Under the pieces are notes generated by a model that was not told where the DNA came from, ran no database searches, and saw only the letters and a list, made by a program, of their open reading frames with translations. Shown here piece by piece: positions 52,697 to 61,548 of a stretch of 64,000 nt of DNA. A program made the position numbers and the translations under genes. This DNA is from Dehalococcoidia bacterium (lineage in GTDB: Bacteria; Chloroflexota; Dehalococcoidia; GIF9; UBA5629), in assembly GCA_041653995.1 (NCBI GenBank), contig JBAZEK010000001.1:496001-560000 (forward strand), in the 5' to 3' direction. How positions within the stretch are numbered: the first letter of the stretch is position 1; each line of letters opens with the position of its first letter.

Positions 52697-53323
52697 ATGA
52701 GAAAAGCAGGGCCGAGTGAAAAACGTGAAAAGATCATCGAGTTCATTCGGGATTTTTACGACGAGCGTGGCTATACGCCCACGGTAAGGGACATTCAAAA
52801 AGGCTGCGGGCTCAGCTCCACCGCCGTTGTGCAGTATCATCTCAAGTTGCTGGAAAGCGAGCACCAGATCGAGAGGGATTCCCACGTTTTCAGGAGCATC
52901 CAGCTTCCTGACCGCAGGAGCACCATACGCGTCCCCGTCCTGGGCGTTATCGCAGCCGGCACTCCCCTGCCCGTGATGAGCGCGGACACCTGGCACCAGG
53001 AGGCGGTGGATACGCTGGAGCTGTCCGGAGAGATCACACGGGAGAAAGAGGTTTTTGCTTTGAGGGTGAAAGGAACCTCTATGATCGATGCCCTAATCGA
53101 CGACGGAGATATCGTTTTAATGGAGCCAGTTAAGAATGTCGAGAACGGAGACATGGTGGCAGCCTGGCTGAGAAAGGAAGCGGAGGTCACGCTCAAGCGT
53201 TACTTCAGGGAGGAAGACCGCGTCCGTCTGCAGCCGGCCAATTCGCAGATGGAGCCGATCTACACCGACCCGGCCAATGTGGATATACAGGGCAGGGTGG
53301 TGGCGGTCATCAGAACAATATAA
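52697..53323 (+). CDS. lexA: LexA repressor
   Basis: A 208-aa LexA. The winged HTH covers about residues 5-65 (TPTVRDIQKGCGLSSTAVVQ), the self-cleavage bond is A87-G88 in VIAAGTPLP, and catalytic S128 (GTSM) and K167 (VTLKRY) complete the peptidase. It represses DNA-damage response genes and cleaves itself when RecA filaments form. It has its own promoter and box. Confidence 0.94.
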   Translation: MRKAGPSEKREKIIEFIRDFYDERGYTPTVRDIQKGCGLSSTAVVQYHLKLLESEHQIERDSHVFRSIQLPDRRSTIRVPVLGVIAAGTPLPVMSADTWHQEAVDTLELSGEITREKEVFALRVKGTSMIDALIDDGDIVLMEPVKNVENGDMVAAWLRKEAEVTLKRYFREEDRVRLQPANSQMEPIYTDPANVDIQGRVVAVIRTI

Positions 53324-53369
53324 CCCGCGCAAACATCATCGACACGGTTGATAAAGAGAGGAGGTTACG

Positions 53370-54371
53370 ATGAGCGACCCTTATACCGAGTTTGCCGGCA
53401 AATACGCCTACCAGGGATCGGAGAGGTTCAGGAAGGTGCTTCAGGTACTGATGGACGAAGACGAGGTCAAGATCGCCAATATGCTTCCCGCTACGGCAGA
53501 TGAGATATCAGGAAAGACAGGCAAACCGGTTGAGAAAGTAAACGAGATATTGGCCGGACTTTTTAAGAAGGGCGTTATTTTCGAATCATCCAAAGGCTAC
53601 CGCCCGGCGCGCGATATTTTCCAGCTGCACGACGCCACCGGCAGCGATATGAGGTCGGACCAGCTGTGGGGCAGGGACCTGCTGGACGCCTGGTGGGATT
53701 TCTCCGAGAACGAGCTGTATAAGGATGTCGCCAAATGGGTGAAGGATTTCATTAATCCCGTCTCCAGGGTCATACCGGCGCGTGCGGCTGTCGCGGAGCC
53801 CGGCAAGCTCATGCCGAATGAGGACATAGAGGGGATTATCGACAGGACAGCCAGGATCGCCGTGGTCAAGTGCCCCTGCCGTCGCATGGCGCAGAAATGC
53901 GACAGGCCCGGCGAGGTCTGCCTGCAGCTAAACAAGGGCGCGGAATACACTATAAAGCGCGGCTCCGGCCGCGAGGTGAGCAAAGAAGAGGCCAAACAGA
54001 TACTGCGCACCGCTGCGGAGGGTGGCCTGGTCCACAGCGTGACCAATACCCCGGAGATGGGACATTTTATCTGCAACTGCTGTCCAGATTGCTGTATCTT
54101 CATGATGCCGTGGCTGACCTACGGCGGAGTGGAAAAGGGCATAGCCAGGAGCCGCTTCGAGGCCAGGGTGGACGTAGAGTCTTGCAGCGGATGCCAGGAC
54201 TGTGTGGAGCAGTGTCCTTTCGGCGCAATCGAGATGATAAAGGTCGCCGGGCACAAGAAGATGAAGGCCGCTGTCAATCCCGATAAATGTTTCGGATGCG
54301 GCGTATGTGCCGTTCAGTGCATAACTGATTCAATCAAGCTTTACGAGGTGCGTGAGCCCATCAAGGCCTGA
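53370..54371 (+). CDS. Multi-cluster Fe-S protein with N-terminal helical domain
   Basis: A 333-aa protein. Residues about 40-85 look like a winged helix (ATADEISGKTGKPVEKVNEI). A cysteine-rich middle part follows (VKCPCRRM, CDRPGEVC, CNCCPDCC). The C-terminal part has two ferredoxin motifs, CSGCQDCVEQC and CFGCGVCAVQC. It probably passes electrons in reductive metabolism. It follows lexA and converges on the minus-strand operon; a shared terminator separates them. The physiological partner is unknown. Confidence 0.8.
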   Translation: MSDPYTEFAGKYAYQGSERFRKVLQVLMDEDEVKIANMLPATADEISGKTGKPVEKVNEILAGLFKKGVIFESSKGYRPARDIFQLHDATGSDMRSDQLWGRDLLDAWWDFSENELYKDVAKWVKDFINPVSRVIPARAAVAEPGKLMPNEDIEGIIDRTARIAVVKCPCRRMAQKCDRPGEVCLQLNKGAEYTIKRGSGREVSKEEAKQILRTAAEGGLVHSVTNTPEMGHFICNCCPDCCIFMMPWLTYGGVEKGIARSRFEARVDVESCSGCQDCVEQCPFGAIEMIKVAGHKKMKAAVNPDKCFGCGVCAVQCITDSIKLYEVREPIKA

Positions 54372-54394
54372 AGGGTTTAATTACCGCAATATAA

Positions 54395-54427
54395 AAAGGA
54401 TGGACGGGCTGGGCCCGTCCATCCTTT
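54395..54427. terminator. Bidirectional Rho-independent terminator
   Basis: A perfect 15-bp stem (AAAGGATGGACGGGC with its complement) around TGG, flanked by A-rich and T-rich sides. It lies between convergent transcripts (Fe-S protein and the FAD desaturase-like gene) and should terminate both. Confidence 0.85.
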
Positions 54428-54443
54428 GTTTTATGTAAAGTCT

Positions 54444-55994
54444 CTACCAGGAAGAGCGATGATAGGAGGGGAATATCTGCTTTTCGTAGTCCTTTCCAGT
54501 GATGGCGTCCGCGCAGAGGGCTCCTGACAGCGCTGCTCCGTCAACGCCTCCGCCCCACTCCTTCTTGCCGTACTGGTCGCCGACGAAATACAGGCCTTCG
54601 ACCCAGGGGCACTGATTATCAGGGCGGTCCTGTCCGATGGGACGCCAGTGGCCGTAGGCCTCGGAGCCGGCGGTCCAGATACGGAAAATAACGTCCTTCT
54701 CCCATCCCGGGAAATTGTCGGTCATGAAACGTTCAGCCTCGGCGATGCAGGCGCTGACCTTGGCCTTGTCGCGCATCTCCCAGTCCAGCAGGGGGATGGA
54801 GAAAAGGAGGCTGCTCATCTCGATAGGAGCGTGATTTACCCACCAGGTGAAAGAGGCCATAACGAAATCGAGGCCCTCCAGGCCTTTCTTGTTCGTAACG
54901 CCTGAAAGGAAGATAAAGCTCCTGGGATCAATGCCCTTCTCGCGGGCAAAATCGCGCCTGGAATAGAAGAAACCGGTCAGCAGGCCGGGCACATAGTATT
55001 TCTCCTTCACTTCCTTGACGAAATCGGTGGGGAAATTGCCCTCCGGTATCACACTGAAGGCCTGCTTGGGCGGTATGTTGCAAACGACCAGGCCGGCATC
55101 GATGGTCTCCGTTCCATTTTTCGTCTTGACTTTTACACCTTTGACTTTCTTATTCTCGATCACAATCTCCTGTACAGGAGCGTCTGTCCAGATCTCTCCT
55201 CCGGCCGCCCTGATCACGTTGCCTAGCTGCAGAGCGATATCCAGTGTGCCTATGCCGGCATCGATCTGTCCCACTGACCCTGTGACCAGATCCATCTGGA
55301 TATCCTTGGCTATGGACTGATATTTCAGGTAGTCGCGCAGGTGCATATCGTCGGGATTGGCCATAGCCGTTTGAGAACCGGCCAGGTTACGGATGAACAG
55401 CCAGTTCTCCTCGTTGCAGTCCCTTTCCCTGAGGAAATCTCCCAGGGAGCCCTTCATCTGCTCGATCTGGTCAAATGTCAGCATGGCCATCTCGCGCAGC
55501 AGCTTCCGGGCCGACTTGCCGCCGTCGCTCATCCACTCGTAGGGTTTACCGTGCTCGACCTGGTACCACCTGGTCTGGTCCTTGTTGTCGATAACGACGA
55601 ACCCCTTGTTGGTCTTCATATAAATAGGCTTGCCCAGGAATTTGCACAGGTAGGTGATTCGACCGCGGTCGCCCCAGAATAACCCGTGGCCGCCATCGTT
55701 GATGCAATGGTTGAACAAGCCCTGTTTTACCACCGACTCGAAGGATGGCGTATCATGAGTGATCCAGGTGCCCGTGCTGGCCAACGCCTTCTGCAAGTCC
55801 TTGTAGGAATACTCTTTACCCATGATCCAGAGCTTGTTGTCTTTCCCGTAGAAGCTGAGTATGCGCCCGCCGTAAAAAGACTCCTTCTCCAGCACAAGGA
55901 CTTTTTTACCTTCTTTTGACGCCAGGATAGCAGCCGTGGCCAGACCTCCCACCCCCGATCCAACTACGATTACATCAAAGTTCTTTGAAACCAT
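54444..55994 (-). CDS. FAD-dependent desaturase-like oxidoreductase
   Basis: A 516-aa protein with the dinucleotide loop VVVGSGVGGLATAAILAS and the phytoene desaturase / NAD(P)-binding FAD superfamily pattern (LEKESFYGGR, GTLDIALQLGN, and the C-terminal YFVGDQYGKKEWGGGVDGA FAD region, split as LYFVGDQYGKK and GGGVDGAALSG). It could oxidise or reduce a cyclic or alicyclic C-C bond. It is the last gene of a five-gene operon with acyl-CoA enzymes. The substrate is unknown. Confidence 0.82.
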   Translation of the reverse strand: MVSKNFDVIVVGSGVGGLATAAILASKEGKKVLVLEKESFYGGRILSFYGKDNKLWIMGKEYSYKDLQKALASTGTWITHDTPSFESVVKQGLFNHCINDGGHGLFWGDRGRITYLCKFLGKPIYMKTNKGFVVIDNKDQTRWYQVEHGKPYEWMSDGGKSARKLLREMAMLTFDQIEQMKGSLGDFLRERDCNEENWLFIRNLAGSQTAMANPDDMHLRDYLKYQSIAKDIQMDLVTGSVGQIDAGIGTLDIALQLGNVIRAAGGEIWTDAPVQEIVIENKKVKGVKVKTKNGTETIDAGLVVCNIPPKQAFSVIPEGNFPTDFVKEVKEKYYVPGLLTGFFYSRRDFAREKGIDPRSFIFLSGVTNKKGLEGLDFVMASFTWWVNHAPIEMSSLLFSIPLLDWEMRDKAKVSACIAEAERFMTDNFPGWEKDVIFRIWTAGSEAYGHWRPIGQDRPDNQCPWVEGLYFVGDQYGKKEWGGGVDGAALSGALCADAITGKDYEKQIFPSYHRSSW

Positions 55995-56038
55995 TTACAG
56001 TTAAACCTCCTTAAATAATCTTTGAGAGGCGGCAGCTG

Positions 56039-56806
56039 CTACAGGTTGGCGCCGCCGTCGATAATAAGCGTGGATCCTGTCATGAAGCTGGAAGCGTCCG
56101 AGGCCAGGTAAAGCGCCGTCCGGGATATCTCCTCAGGCTGGCCTATTTTGCCCAGCGGCATCTGCTTCAAATAGTCGGCCATCAGCTTTTCATTGCTCCA
56201 AAGCGCCTCGCTGAACTTGGTCTTAACGATGCCGGGGGCAATGCAGTTCACGCGGATTCCATGGCTGCCCAGCTCCGCAGCCAGGCACTTGGTCATCATA
56301 ATAATAGCCGCCTTGCTGATGCAGTAGGGACCCAGCCCGGGAGTGACGAAGATACCTCCCACCGACGCAACGTTGACGATCGCGCCTCCGCTGCCCTGCT
56401 CTACCATCATCCTGGCCGCCGCCTGGCTGAGGAAATAGTAGCCCTTGATATTAGCGTTCATGATCAGGTCGAAGGGCGCTTCCTCCATGTGAAGGACATC
56501 CGCCATAACAGGATTAGCTACAGCATTGTTGACCAGGACGTCAAGACGTCCGAACTCTTCCTTGACCCTGGCCATCAGGTTTTTCAGGTCCTCAATTTTA
56601 GCGTTGTGCGCGCTTATCGCCAGGCTGCGGACCCCTTTTTGCTTGATCTCTTCCGCCACCTTTTCCAGGTCCGGAAGCTTGCGACTGCTGACGATAACGT
56701 CGGCTCCCGCGTCGGCGAACTGCAGCGCGATGGACCTGCCGATGCCGCGGCTGCCCCCTGTTATCAAGGCGACCTTACCCTTTAAGGACAGGTATGAAAC
56801 ATCCAT
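56039..56806 (-). CDS. Short-chain dehydrogenase/reductase
   Basis: A 255-aa classical SDR. The NAD(P) loop is GGSRGIGRSIALQ, VNNAVANPVM is the NNAG-type motif, S in NVASVGG and YCISKAA (YxxxK) are catalytic, and PGIVKTKF follows. The C-terminus STLIIDGGANL is typical. It probably oxidises a hydroxyacyl-CoA or alcohol intermediate for the operon. It starts 18 nt after the HpaB/AbfD-like gene. Confidence 0.9.
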   Translation of the reverse strand: MDVSYLSLKGKVALITGGSRGIGRSIALQFADAGADVIVSSRKLPDLEKVAEEIKQKGVRSLAISAHNAKIEDLKNLMARVKEEFGRLDVLVNNAVANPVMADVLHMEEAPFDLIMNANIKGYYFLSQAAARMMVEQGSGGAIVNVASVGGIFVTPGLGPYCISKAAIIMMTKCLAAELGSHGIRVNCIAPGIVKTKFSEALWSNEKLMADYLKQMPLGKIGQPEEISRTALYLASDASSFMTGSTLIIDGGANL

Positions 56807-56824
56807 TGATAATCCTCCAATATA

Positions 56825-58255
56825 TTATTTGATTCCTGCCATATCGTCGGCTATCTTCTTGCAGCGCCTCAGCTCCTCACGGGCCTCGGCCAGTATCATC
56901 ATCCTCTGGGACATAAGCGAGCCCTCGCCGTGCAGGACCATGACCTCGAACTCTGAGGCGAGCTGCCGGCGTATGAGGTCGAACATACGCAGGCGGGCCT
57001 CGGCCGAGGTGCCCGACTTTCCACTCAGGTATTTCTCCATATAGGGCTGGATCTCGGGATTCTGCCAGTCGAGGTAGGTGGGCTTTGTTATCAGCGCCCC
57101 ACCCGAGATATCCTGTATCAGCTTGGCTAGCCCATGATATTTATCCGCAAAATGATACTTGGCGATATTGGTGGTCACGGGATTGGGAACCGGCATACCG
57201 CCGTGCATGACGAAATCCAGGCAGGCCGCGCGCGTCAGGGATTTGAGTGTCTGCAGGTACATAGCCGCCTCCGTCAGCTTCTCCCTGATATGAGGGACAT
57301 TTTCCACGCCGTTGTACTCAGCGATGGCATAAGCCATCCCTACGAAAATTTCCGAGATGGGTATGCGGTAGGCGCAGCCCGTCCGTCGGTGCAGCAGGCC
57401 GAAATTGTGTGCTATTAGAAAAGCCTGCTTCCATTCGCCGCACATGAAAACACGTTCCCATGGCACGAAAACATCATCGAAGATTATTAACTGGTCGGTA
57501 TGCATGCGCCAGGGGCGGTCCACCGGAAATTCCATCGAGCTGATGCCCGCCTTTATGGGTCGGCAGATCTGCTTTAAACCCTTGGCGTTGCAGGGCACAG
57601 CGAAGGCCACAGCGTAGTCCTGGTCGGCCTCGGTCATAGCCCTGCCGGGTATTACAAAGATCTCATTGGAATAGGCGGAGCCCGTGATGTGCATCTTGGC
57701 GCCCCTGACCACGATGCCCTTGGCGTTCTTCTCCACCACCCGCGGGTAAAAATCGGGGTGAACCTGCTTGGGATCCGAGGGGCGCATCAACCGGTCGCCC
57801 TTGGCATCGGTGACCGCGGAGACGATGGCCACGTCCTCTTTCATCAGATACTGGCGGAAGTTATGTACCCGGTCGATATATTCCTTATTTCCAGTCAAAT
57901 TGGCGAAGATCTGAATGGCGTTGATGGCGTCGGCACCTATGTCCTTGGCAAGCGGGATATAACCGTCTGCATAGGTGGAGGTGGCTATTATCAGCTCGGT
58001 GGCCTTCACCAAATCCTCTCCATTCTGCGGGATATGGTAGTACCTGCTGACCTCCTGTTTGAGCTCAGGATCGTAGACATTGGCCAGGTCCTTGAACTGT
58101 GGCAGTTCGGCGCATTCATAGTCCAGCGCCATGGTATCGACGCATACCTTGAGCGCGGGATGAGTGGTGACGTCCTTTACCTTTTCTCCATACATGTAGA
58201 CTTCCCTGCCATCCCTCAGGCTTTCTTTGAATTGTTCAGGTGTTCTTAAAGCCAT
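56825..58255 (-). CDS. HpaB/AbfD-family flavoenzyme without the usual cluster cysteines
   Basis: A 476-aa protein of the 4-hydroxyphenylacetate 3-monooxygenase / 4-hydroxybutyryl-CoA dehydratase family. GIVVRGAKMHITGSA and EADQDYAVAFAVPC are the FAD-site blocks. H289 and C294 (LLHRRTGC) sit near the Clostridium enzyme's H292 and C299, but no cysteine occurs between C48 and C222, where that enzyme has C99 and C103. A [4Fe-4S] cluster in the known way is therefore unlikely. It may be a flavin-dependent monooxygenase or dehydratase of another type. Same operon as SDR and acyl-CoA dehydrogenase. Confidence 0.82.
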   Translation of the reverse strand: MALRTPEQFKESLRDGREVYMYGEKVKDVTTHPALKVCVDTMALDYECAELPQFKDLANVYDPELKQEVSRYYHIPQNGEDLVKATELIIATSTYADGYIPLAKDIGADAINAIQIFANLTGNKEYIDRVHNFRQYLMKEDVAIVSAVTDAKGDRLMRPSDPKQVHPDFYPRVVEKNAKGIVVRGAKMHITGSAYSNEIFVIPGRAMTEADQDYAVAFAVPCNAKGLKQICRPIKAGISSMEFPVDRPWRMHTDQLIIFDDVFVPWERVFMCGEWKQAFLIAHNFGLLHRRTGCAYRIPISEIFVGMAYAIAEYNGVENVPHIREKLTEAAMYLQTLKSLTRAACLDFVMHGGMPVPNPVTTNIAKYHFADKYHGLAKLIQDISGGALITKPTYLDWQNPEIQPYMEKYLSGKSGTSAEARLRMFDLIRRQLASEFEVMVLHGEGSLMSQRMMILAEAREELRRCKKIADDMAGIK

Positions 58256-58272
58256 AATATCCTCCGTACATA

Positions 58273-59259
58273 CTATTGTTGTTGTGTCATAACCTGACCA
58301 GACAGTTTATATATGCTGCGGATTATCTCCATAGAGTCCGCTACCATGTCTTCAATAATCTCTCCGGCAGCAAGGGTGGTGCTGATAATACCGCATGCCT
58401 GACCTGCTGACACCACAGCCCCCGCCGATTTCTGCCAGTATTTCCTCTGAATTTCTGCAGAAAGTGCTTTAAGCACTTCCACCGGTGCTCCTGCCCGATT
58501 ACGTTGCTCCCAATCATCGAGTATTTTTTCACGTATAAGCCGGCAGGGAAAGCCCGTGAGTGCGGCAGAGACCATGGTGTCATCCTCAGTTGCCGCGATG
58601 ATCTTATGCTTTTCCACCGCTGTGGCGGTTGCTTCCTTCGTGGCATAAAAACGGGTCCCCATTTGCACACCACAGGCTCCCAGGGCCAGCGCCGCAACAA
58701 ATCCACGGGCATCTGCGATGCCTCCTGCCGCAACAACGGGTAACCTGACAGCATTAACCACCGCCGGAATCAAAGGCATCGTAGCTACCCTTCCCACATG
58801 CCCTCCAGCCTCGCAGCCGGATGCAATAATTATGTCAACACCCTGCCCTTCACATACCCTGGCTCTTTCGACATTACCCACCACCGCCATAATTTGAATA
58901 TTATTGCTTTTCAGATAATCAATCACGGGGAGTTTAGTGTCTATACGGCCAAGGGTCACCACGTTGACGCCATTTTCAATCACGGTCCTAGCCCTACTCA
59001 TAGCGAACTCAGCTGCGCCAGCCTGAATATTGACACCAAACGGCATATGGCATAGCCTGCGGGTTTCATCTATGTCTTCGACCAGCTGCTTAGTGCTGAT
59101 TCCTGCAGAGGAAAGCACCCCCAAACCGCCCGCATTTGAAACTGCAGCCACCAATCCGGGACCACCGGCATGCATGATGGCACCCTGGATGATCGGATAC
59201 CTGATCCCAAGCAAATCGCAAAGTGCAGTGTGAAAGGGCATGCTTTGTTTCGTTGGCAT
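58273..59259 (-). CDS. Nitronate monooxygenase / FabK-like FMN protein
   Basis: A 328-aa TIM-barrel flavoprotein of the 2-nitropropane dioxygenase superfamily: IRYPIIQGAIMHAGG, the SGCEAGGHVG motif with the histidine usual for nitronate oxidation, and VVAAGGIADARG phosphate loop with MGTRFYAT. It may instead be a reductase of an unsaturated acyl group (FabK type), which would match its neighbours. It lies between the HpaB/AbfD-like and acyl-CoA dehydrogenase genes. Confidence 0.85.
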   Translation of the reverse strand: MPTKQSMPFHTALCDLLGIRYPIIQGAIMHAGGPGLVAAVSNAGGLGVLSSAGISTKQLVEDIDETRRLCHMPFGVNIQAGAAEFAMSRARTVIENGVNVVTLGRIDTKLPVIDYLKSNNIQIMAVVGNVERARVCEGQGVDIIIASGCEAGGHVGRVATMPLIPAVVNAVRLPVVAAGGIADARGFVAALALGACGVQMGTRFYATKEATATAVEKHKIIAATEDDTMVSAALTGFPCRLIREKILDDWEQRNRAGAPVEVLKALSAEIQRKYWQKSAGAVVSAGQACGIISTTLAAGEIIEDMVADSMEIIRSIYKLSGQVMTQQQ

Positions 59260-59285
59260 AATCGACGTTTGACAGCGCGGCCTAT

Positions 59286-60440
59286 TTATAGCCCCAGCGC
59301 TTTGGCTATCATATTTTTCTGTATCTGCCTGGTTCCACCCCCGATAAGTAGGATATAAGAATCGCGCAAATACCTCTGCACGTCGTATTCATACATCAGG
59401 CTATAGCCGCCGAAGACCTGCATGGCCCTGTGCGCCATGTTGGTCCAGCACTCTGTGGCGACCAGCTTGGCCATACATGACTCTTTGTAGCATGGCTTAT
59501 TGGCGTCGCGCAACCAGGCAAGCTGGTAAACGCACAGCCGTGCCAGATGAAGATCCACAGCCATCTCGGCCAGCATGTGACTGATAGCCTGGAATTTGCC
59601 GATGGGCTGGCCAAAGGCGTTCCTTTCCTTGGCGTACTGCAGGGAATCGTCGAAGGCTGCCTGCGCATAGCCAAGGGAATTGGCGGCCACCTCCAGGTGC
59701 TCGGTCTCGAGCGTGCTGATCAGCAGCTGCCAGCCACTGTTGACTGCCTCGGGTCCGCCCAGGACGTGCGTCTTGGGCACCTTAACGTTGTCGTAGACCA
59801 CCTCGCAGGTCGTATCGGTGAACCCACCCATTTTCTTGATCGGCTTCGCATGGTAACCTTTGCTCTTGGTATCAACAATAAAAAGGGATAGCCCCTTATG
59901 TTTGGGCGCCTCCCTGTCGGTCCGGGCCAGTGTAATGGTGTAATCGGCCTTGTCGGCCAGGGTAATGAACATTTTCGTTCCGTTGAGCACATAATGGTCG
60001 CCCTGCTCAACGGCCATGGTGCGGGCAGCCGCGGCATCCGATCCCGAGTCCGGCTCTGTGATGCCATAGGCAAAAAGCAACTCGCCCCGGCACAATCTGG
60101 GCAGGTAATACTTCTTCTGCTCCTCAGTACCGCAGTGCAGTATCATGTCTGTCCCGTACATGATGACCGCATTGAAATACGAGGCCAACCCCCAGAAGCC
60201 GGAGCGCGCCAGCTCTTCGACCACTATGGTGTAGTCCACGATACTGCCTCCGGTTCCGCCATATTCTGCAGGAGTAATAATGCCCATGACGCCCATATGC
60301 TTCAGTTTCTCGAAAACCTCCAGGGGGAATGTATGCTCCTCGTCCCACTTCCTTACCAATTGCCTGGGGCATTCCTTCTCTACGAATTCCCGCACGGTCG
60401 CCCTCAACATTTCCTGCTGTTCTGAAAACTGAAAATCCAC
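59286..60440 (-). CDS. Acyl-CoA dehydrogenase
   Basis: A 384-aa acyl-CoA dehydrogenase. FAYGITEPDSGSDAAAART is the FAD/substrate loop; MFITLADKADYT and FGQPIGKFQAISHMLAEMAVDL follow (as GQPIGKFQAISHMLAEMA). The position of the usual catalytic glutamate (IYEGT) reads LIGGGTRQ here, so glycine replaces it. The base may lie elsewhere, as in some branched-chain enzymes, or the reaction may differ. First gene of the five-gene operon, with its own palindrome-covered promoter. Confidence 0.88.
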   Translation of the reverse strand: MDFQFSEQQEMLRATVREFVEKECPRQLVRKWDEEHTFPLEVFEKLKHMGVMGIITPAEYGGTGGSIVDYTIVVEELARSGFWGLASYFNAVIMYGTDMILHCGTEEQKKYYLPRLCRGELLFAYGITEPDSGSDAAAARTMAVEQGDHYVLNGTKMFITLADKADYTITLARTDREAPKHKGLSLFIVDTKSKGYHAKPIKKMGGFTDTTCEVVYDNVKVPKTHVLGGPEAVNSGWQLLISTLETEHLEVAANSLGYAQAAFDDSLQYAKERNAFGQPIGKFQAISHMLAEMAVDLHLARLCVYQLAWLRDANKPCYKESCMAKLVATECWTNMAHRAMQVFGGYSLMYEYDVQRYLRDSYILLIGGGTRQIQKNMIAKALGL

Positions 60441-60525
60441 GGCTAAGCCTCCTGACGAATCCGGTAAAATCCGGTTCTAATGGACAGAACCCATTGGTAT
60501 AACTACTCAGTACATCCGCCGCAAA
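60441..60525. other. Leader of the acyl-CoA dehydrogenase operon
   Basis: This 85-bp stretch lies between the -10 at 60526-60531 and the acyl-CoA dehydrogenase start codon. It contains no gene and no obvious riboswitch or hairpin. A short ribosome-site-like purine stretch precedes the start on the minus strand. Confidence 0.4.
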
Positions 60526-60555
60526 TTTATATCACACGTTTGACATATATGTCAA
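60526..60555 (-). promoter_or_regulatory. Promoter of the acyl-CoA dehydrogenase operon
   Basis: Minus strand: TTGACA (60550-60555), 18-nt spacer, TATAAA (60526-60531). The -35 overlaps the palindrome at 60539-60556, so a repressor bound there would block this operon. Confidence 0.65.
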
Positions 60556-60556
60556 A
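60539..60556. promoter_or_regulatory. Perfect 18-bp palindrome, TetR operator candidate
   Basis: TTTGACATATATGTCAAA is identical to its reverse complement. It lies in the divergent gap between the acyl-CoA dehydrogenase operon and the TetR gene and covers the operon -35. Binding by that TetR protein is inferred. Confidence 0.7.
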
Positions 60557-60583
60557 AACGCTGTAGTTGGCGATATGCAAGCT

Positions 60584-60612
60584 TTGACAAATGCTGCTGT
60601 TTAACCTAAAAT
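60584..60612 (+). promoter_or_regulatory. Sigma-70-type promoter of TetR gene
   Basis: TTGACA (60584-60589), 17-nt spacer, TAAAAT (60607-60612), 72 bp before the TetR start codon. It is close to but not covered by the palindrome. Confidence 0.65.
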
Positions 60613-60684
60613 TCGAACTCAATTCAGGAGCGTAATATACACTGAGCACACCGGCAAGATTCAAGATATGCAGGTAATACTTAT

Positions 60685-61344
60685 ATGGCAATCGACGCTG
60701 ACAAATCGTATCAACTGAGACTAAAAGCGCGGCGTGATTTCAAGAAAAGGATTCTGGAAGCGGCCTCTGACCTGATTCGCGAGCGTGGTTATGCCAACGT
60801 AACGCTGGATCAGATAGCTGAACGGCTGCATATCAGTAAAGTAAGCATTTATCACCACTGGGCCAGCAAGCAGGAGATCATATTCGACCTGCACCGCATA
60901 GCGTATAAAATAGTCATCGAGAGTCTGGAAAGAATCGTTCGCGATGAAGACAGTCCGGATTCCAAACTGAAGCGGGCGATCGAGAACCATGTTGCGCAGA
61001 CGGTGGTAACCGGTGTAGGACCGATGCTGCCTCAGCAGGACTGGCTGGTAACCAGCAGGCATAAAAAGGAGATAGTTAAGCTAAGAGACACCTATGAGGA
61101 TATGTTATGCCGGATTATTGAGGAAGGGATCAGAAAGCATATCTTCAGGAAAGTGAATGCCAAAATGCTGGCATATACCATTATTGGGGCCGCCAATTAT
61201 ACCTGGGTCTGGTACTCCCCCCGGGGCGCTCTGACGACGAAAGAGATCGCAGCACACATGTCTGATTTCATCCTGACCGGCATTATTTTTGCAACGCCTG
61301 TGAAAAGAAGAAAGCAAACCATTCTTTCCAATACCCTTGGGTAA
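60685..61344 (+). CDS. TetR/AcrR family regulator of the catabolic locus
   Basis: A 219-aa TetR protein with the HTH at about residues 20-65 (RILEAASDLIRERGYANVTL, then HISKVSIYHHWASKQEI). The C-terminal ligand domain is of the fatty-acid/CoA-responsive TetR_C type. It diverges from the acyl-CoA dehydrogenase operon and precedes the DUF35/thiolase pair by 205 bp. It likely represses both through the palindrome. The inducer is probably an acyl-CoA from the pathway. Confidence 0.88.
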   Translation: MAIDADKSYQLRLKARRDFKKRILEAASDLIRERGYANVTLDQIAERLHISKVSIYHHWASKQEIIFDLHRIAYKIVIESLERIVRDEDSPDSKLKRAIENHVAQTVVTGVGPMLPQQDWLVTSRHKKEIVKLRDTYEDMLCRIIEEGIRKHIFRKVNAKMLAYTIIGAANYTWVWYSPRGALTTKEIAAHMSDFILTGIIFATPVKRRKQTILSNTLG

Positions 61345-61548
61345 CCGTTTTCCTCCCAGGTATGAAGTGTCTTCCAAGTGCTGATTTTAGTACCGGTCCC
61401 GTATCGAGTATCTTTACAACAGCCTTAAGCACGTTTTAAAATATACTGCCAGGTATAACTGGCCAGTTCACAATATTATTGCATTTACACCAAACGTAAA
61501 ATAGTGCTGTCAATACGTAGTGATTGCGTACTAAAGGAGGGTTTTTTT
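61345..61548 (+). other. Intergenic region before DUF35 gene
   Basis: No gene seen. A strong ribosome site AAAGGAGG (61533-61540) precedes ATG 61549. I see no clear palindrome like that at 60539. Confidence 0.4.

Noticed and set aside
56825..58255. 4-Hydroxybutyryl-CoA dehydratase (abfD)
   Set aside because: Family match is clear but the two cluster cysteines are missing, so I did not assign the symbol.
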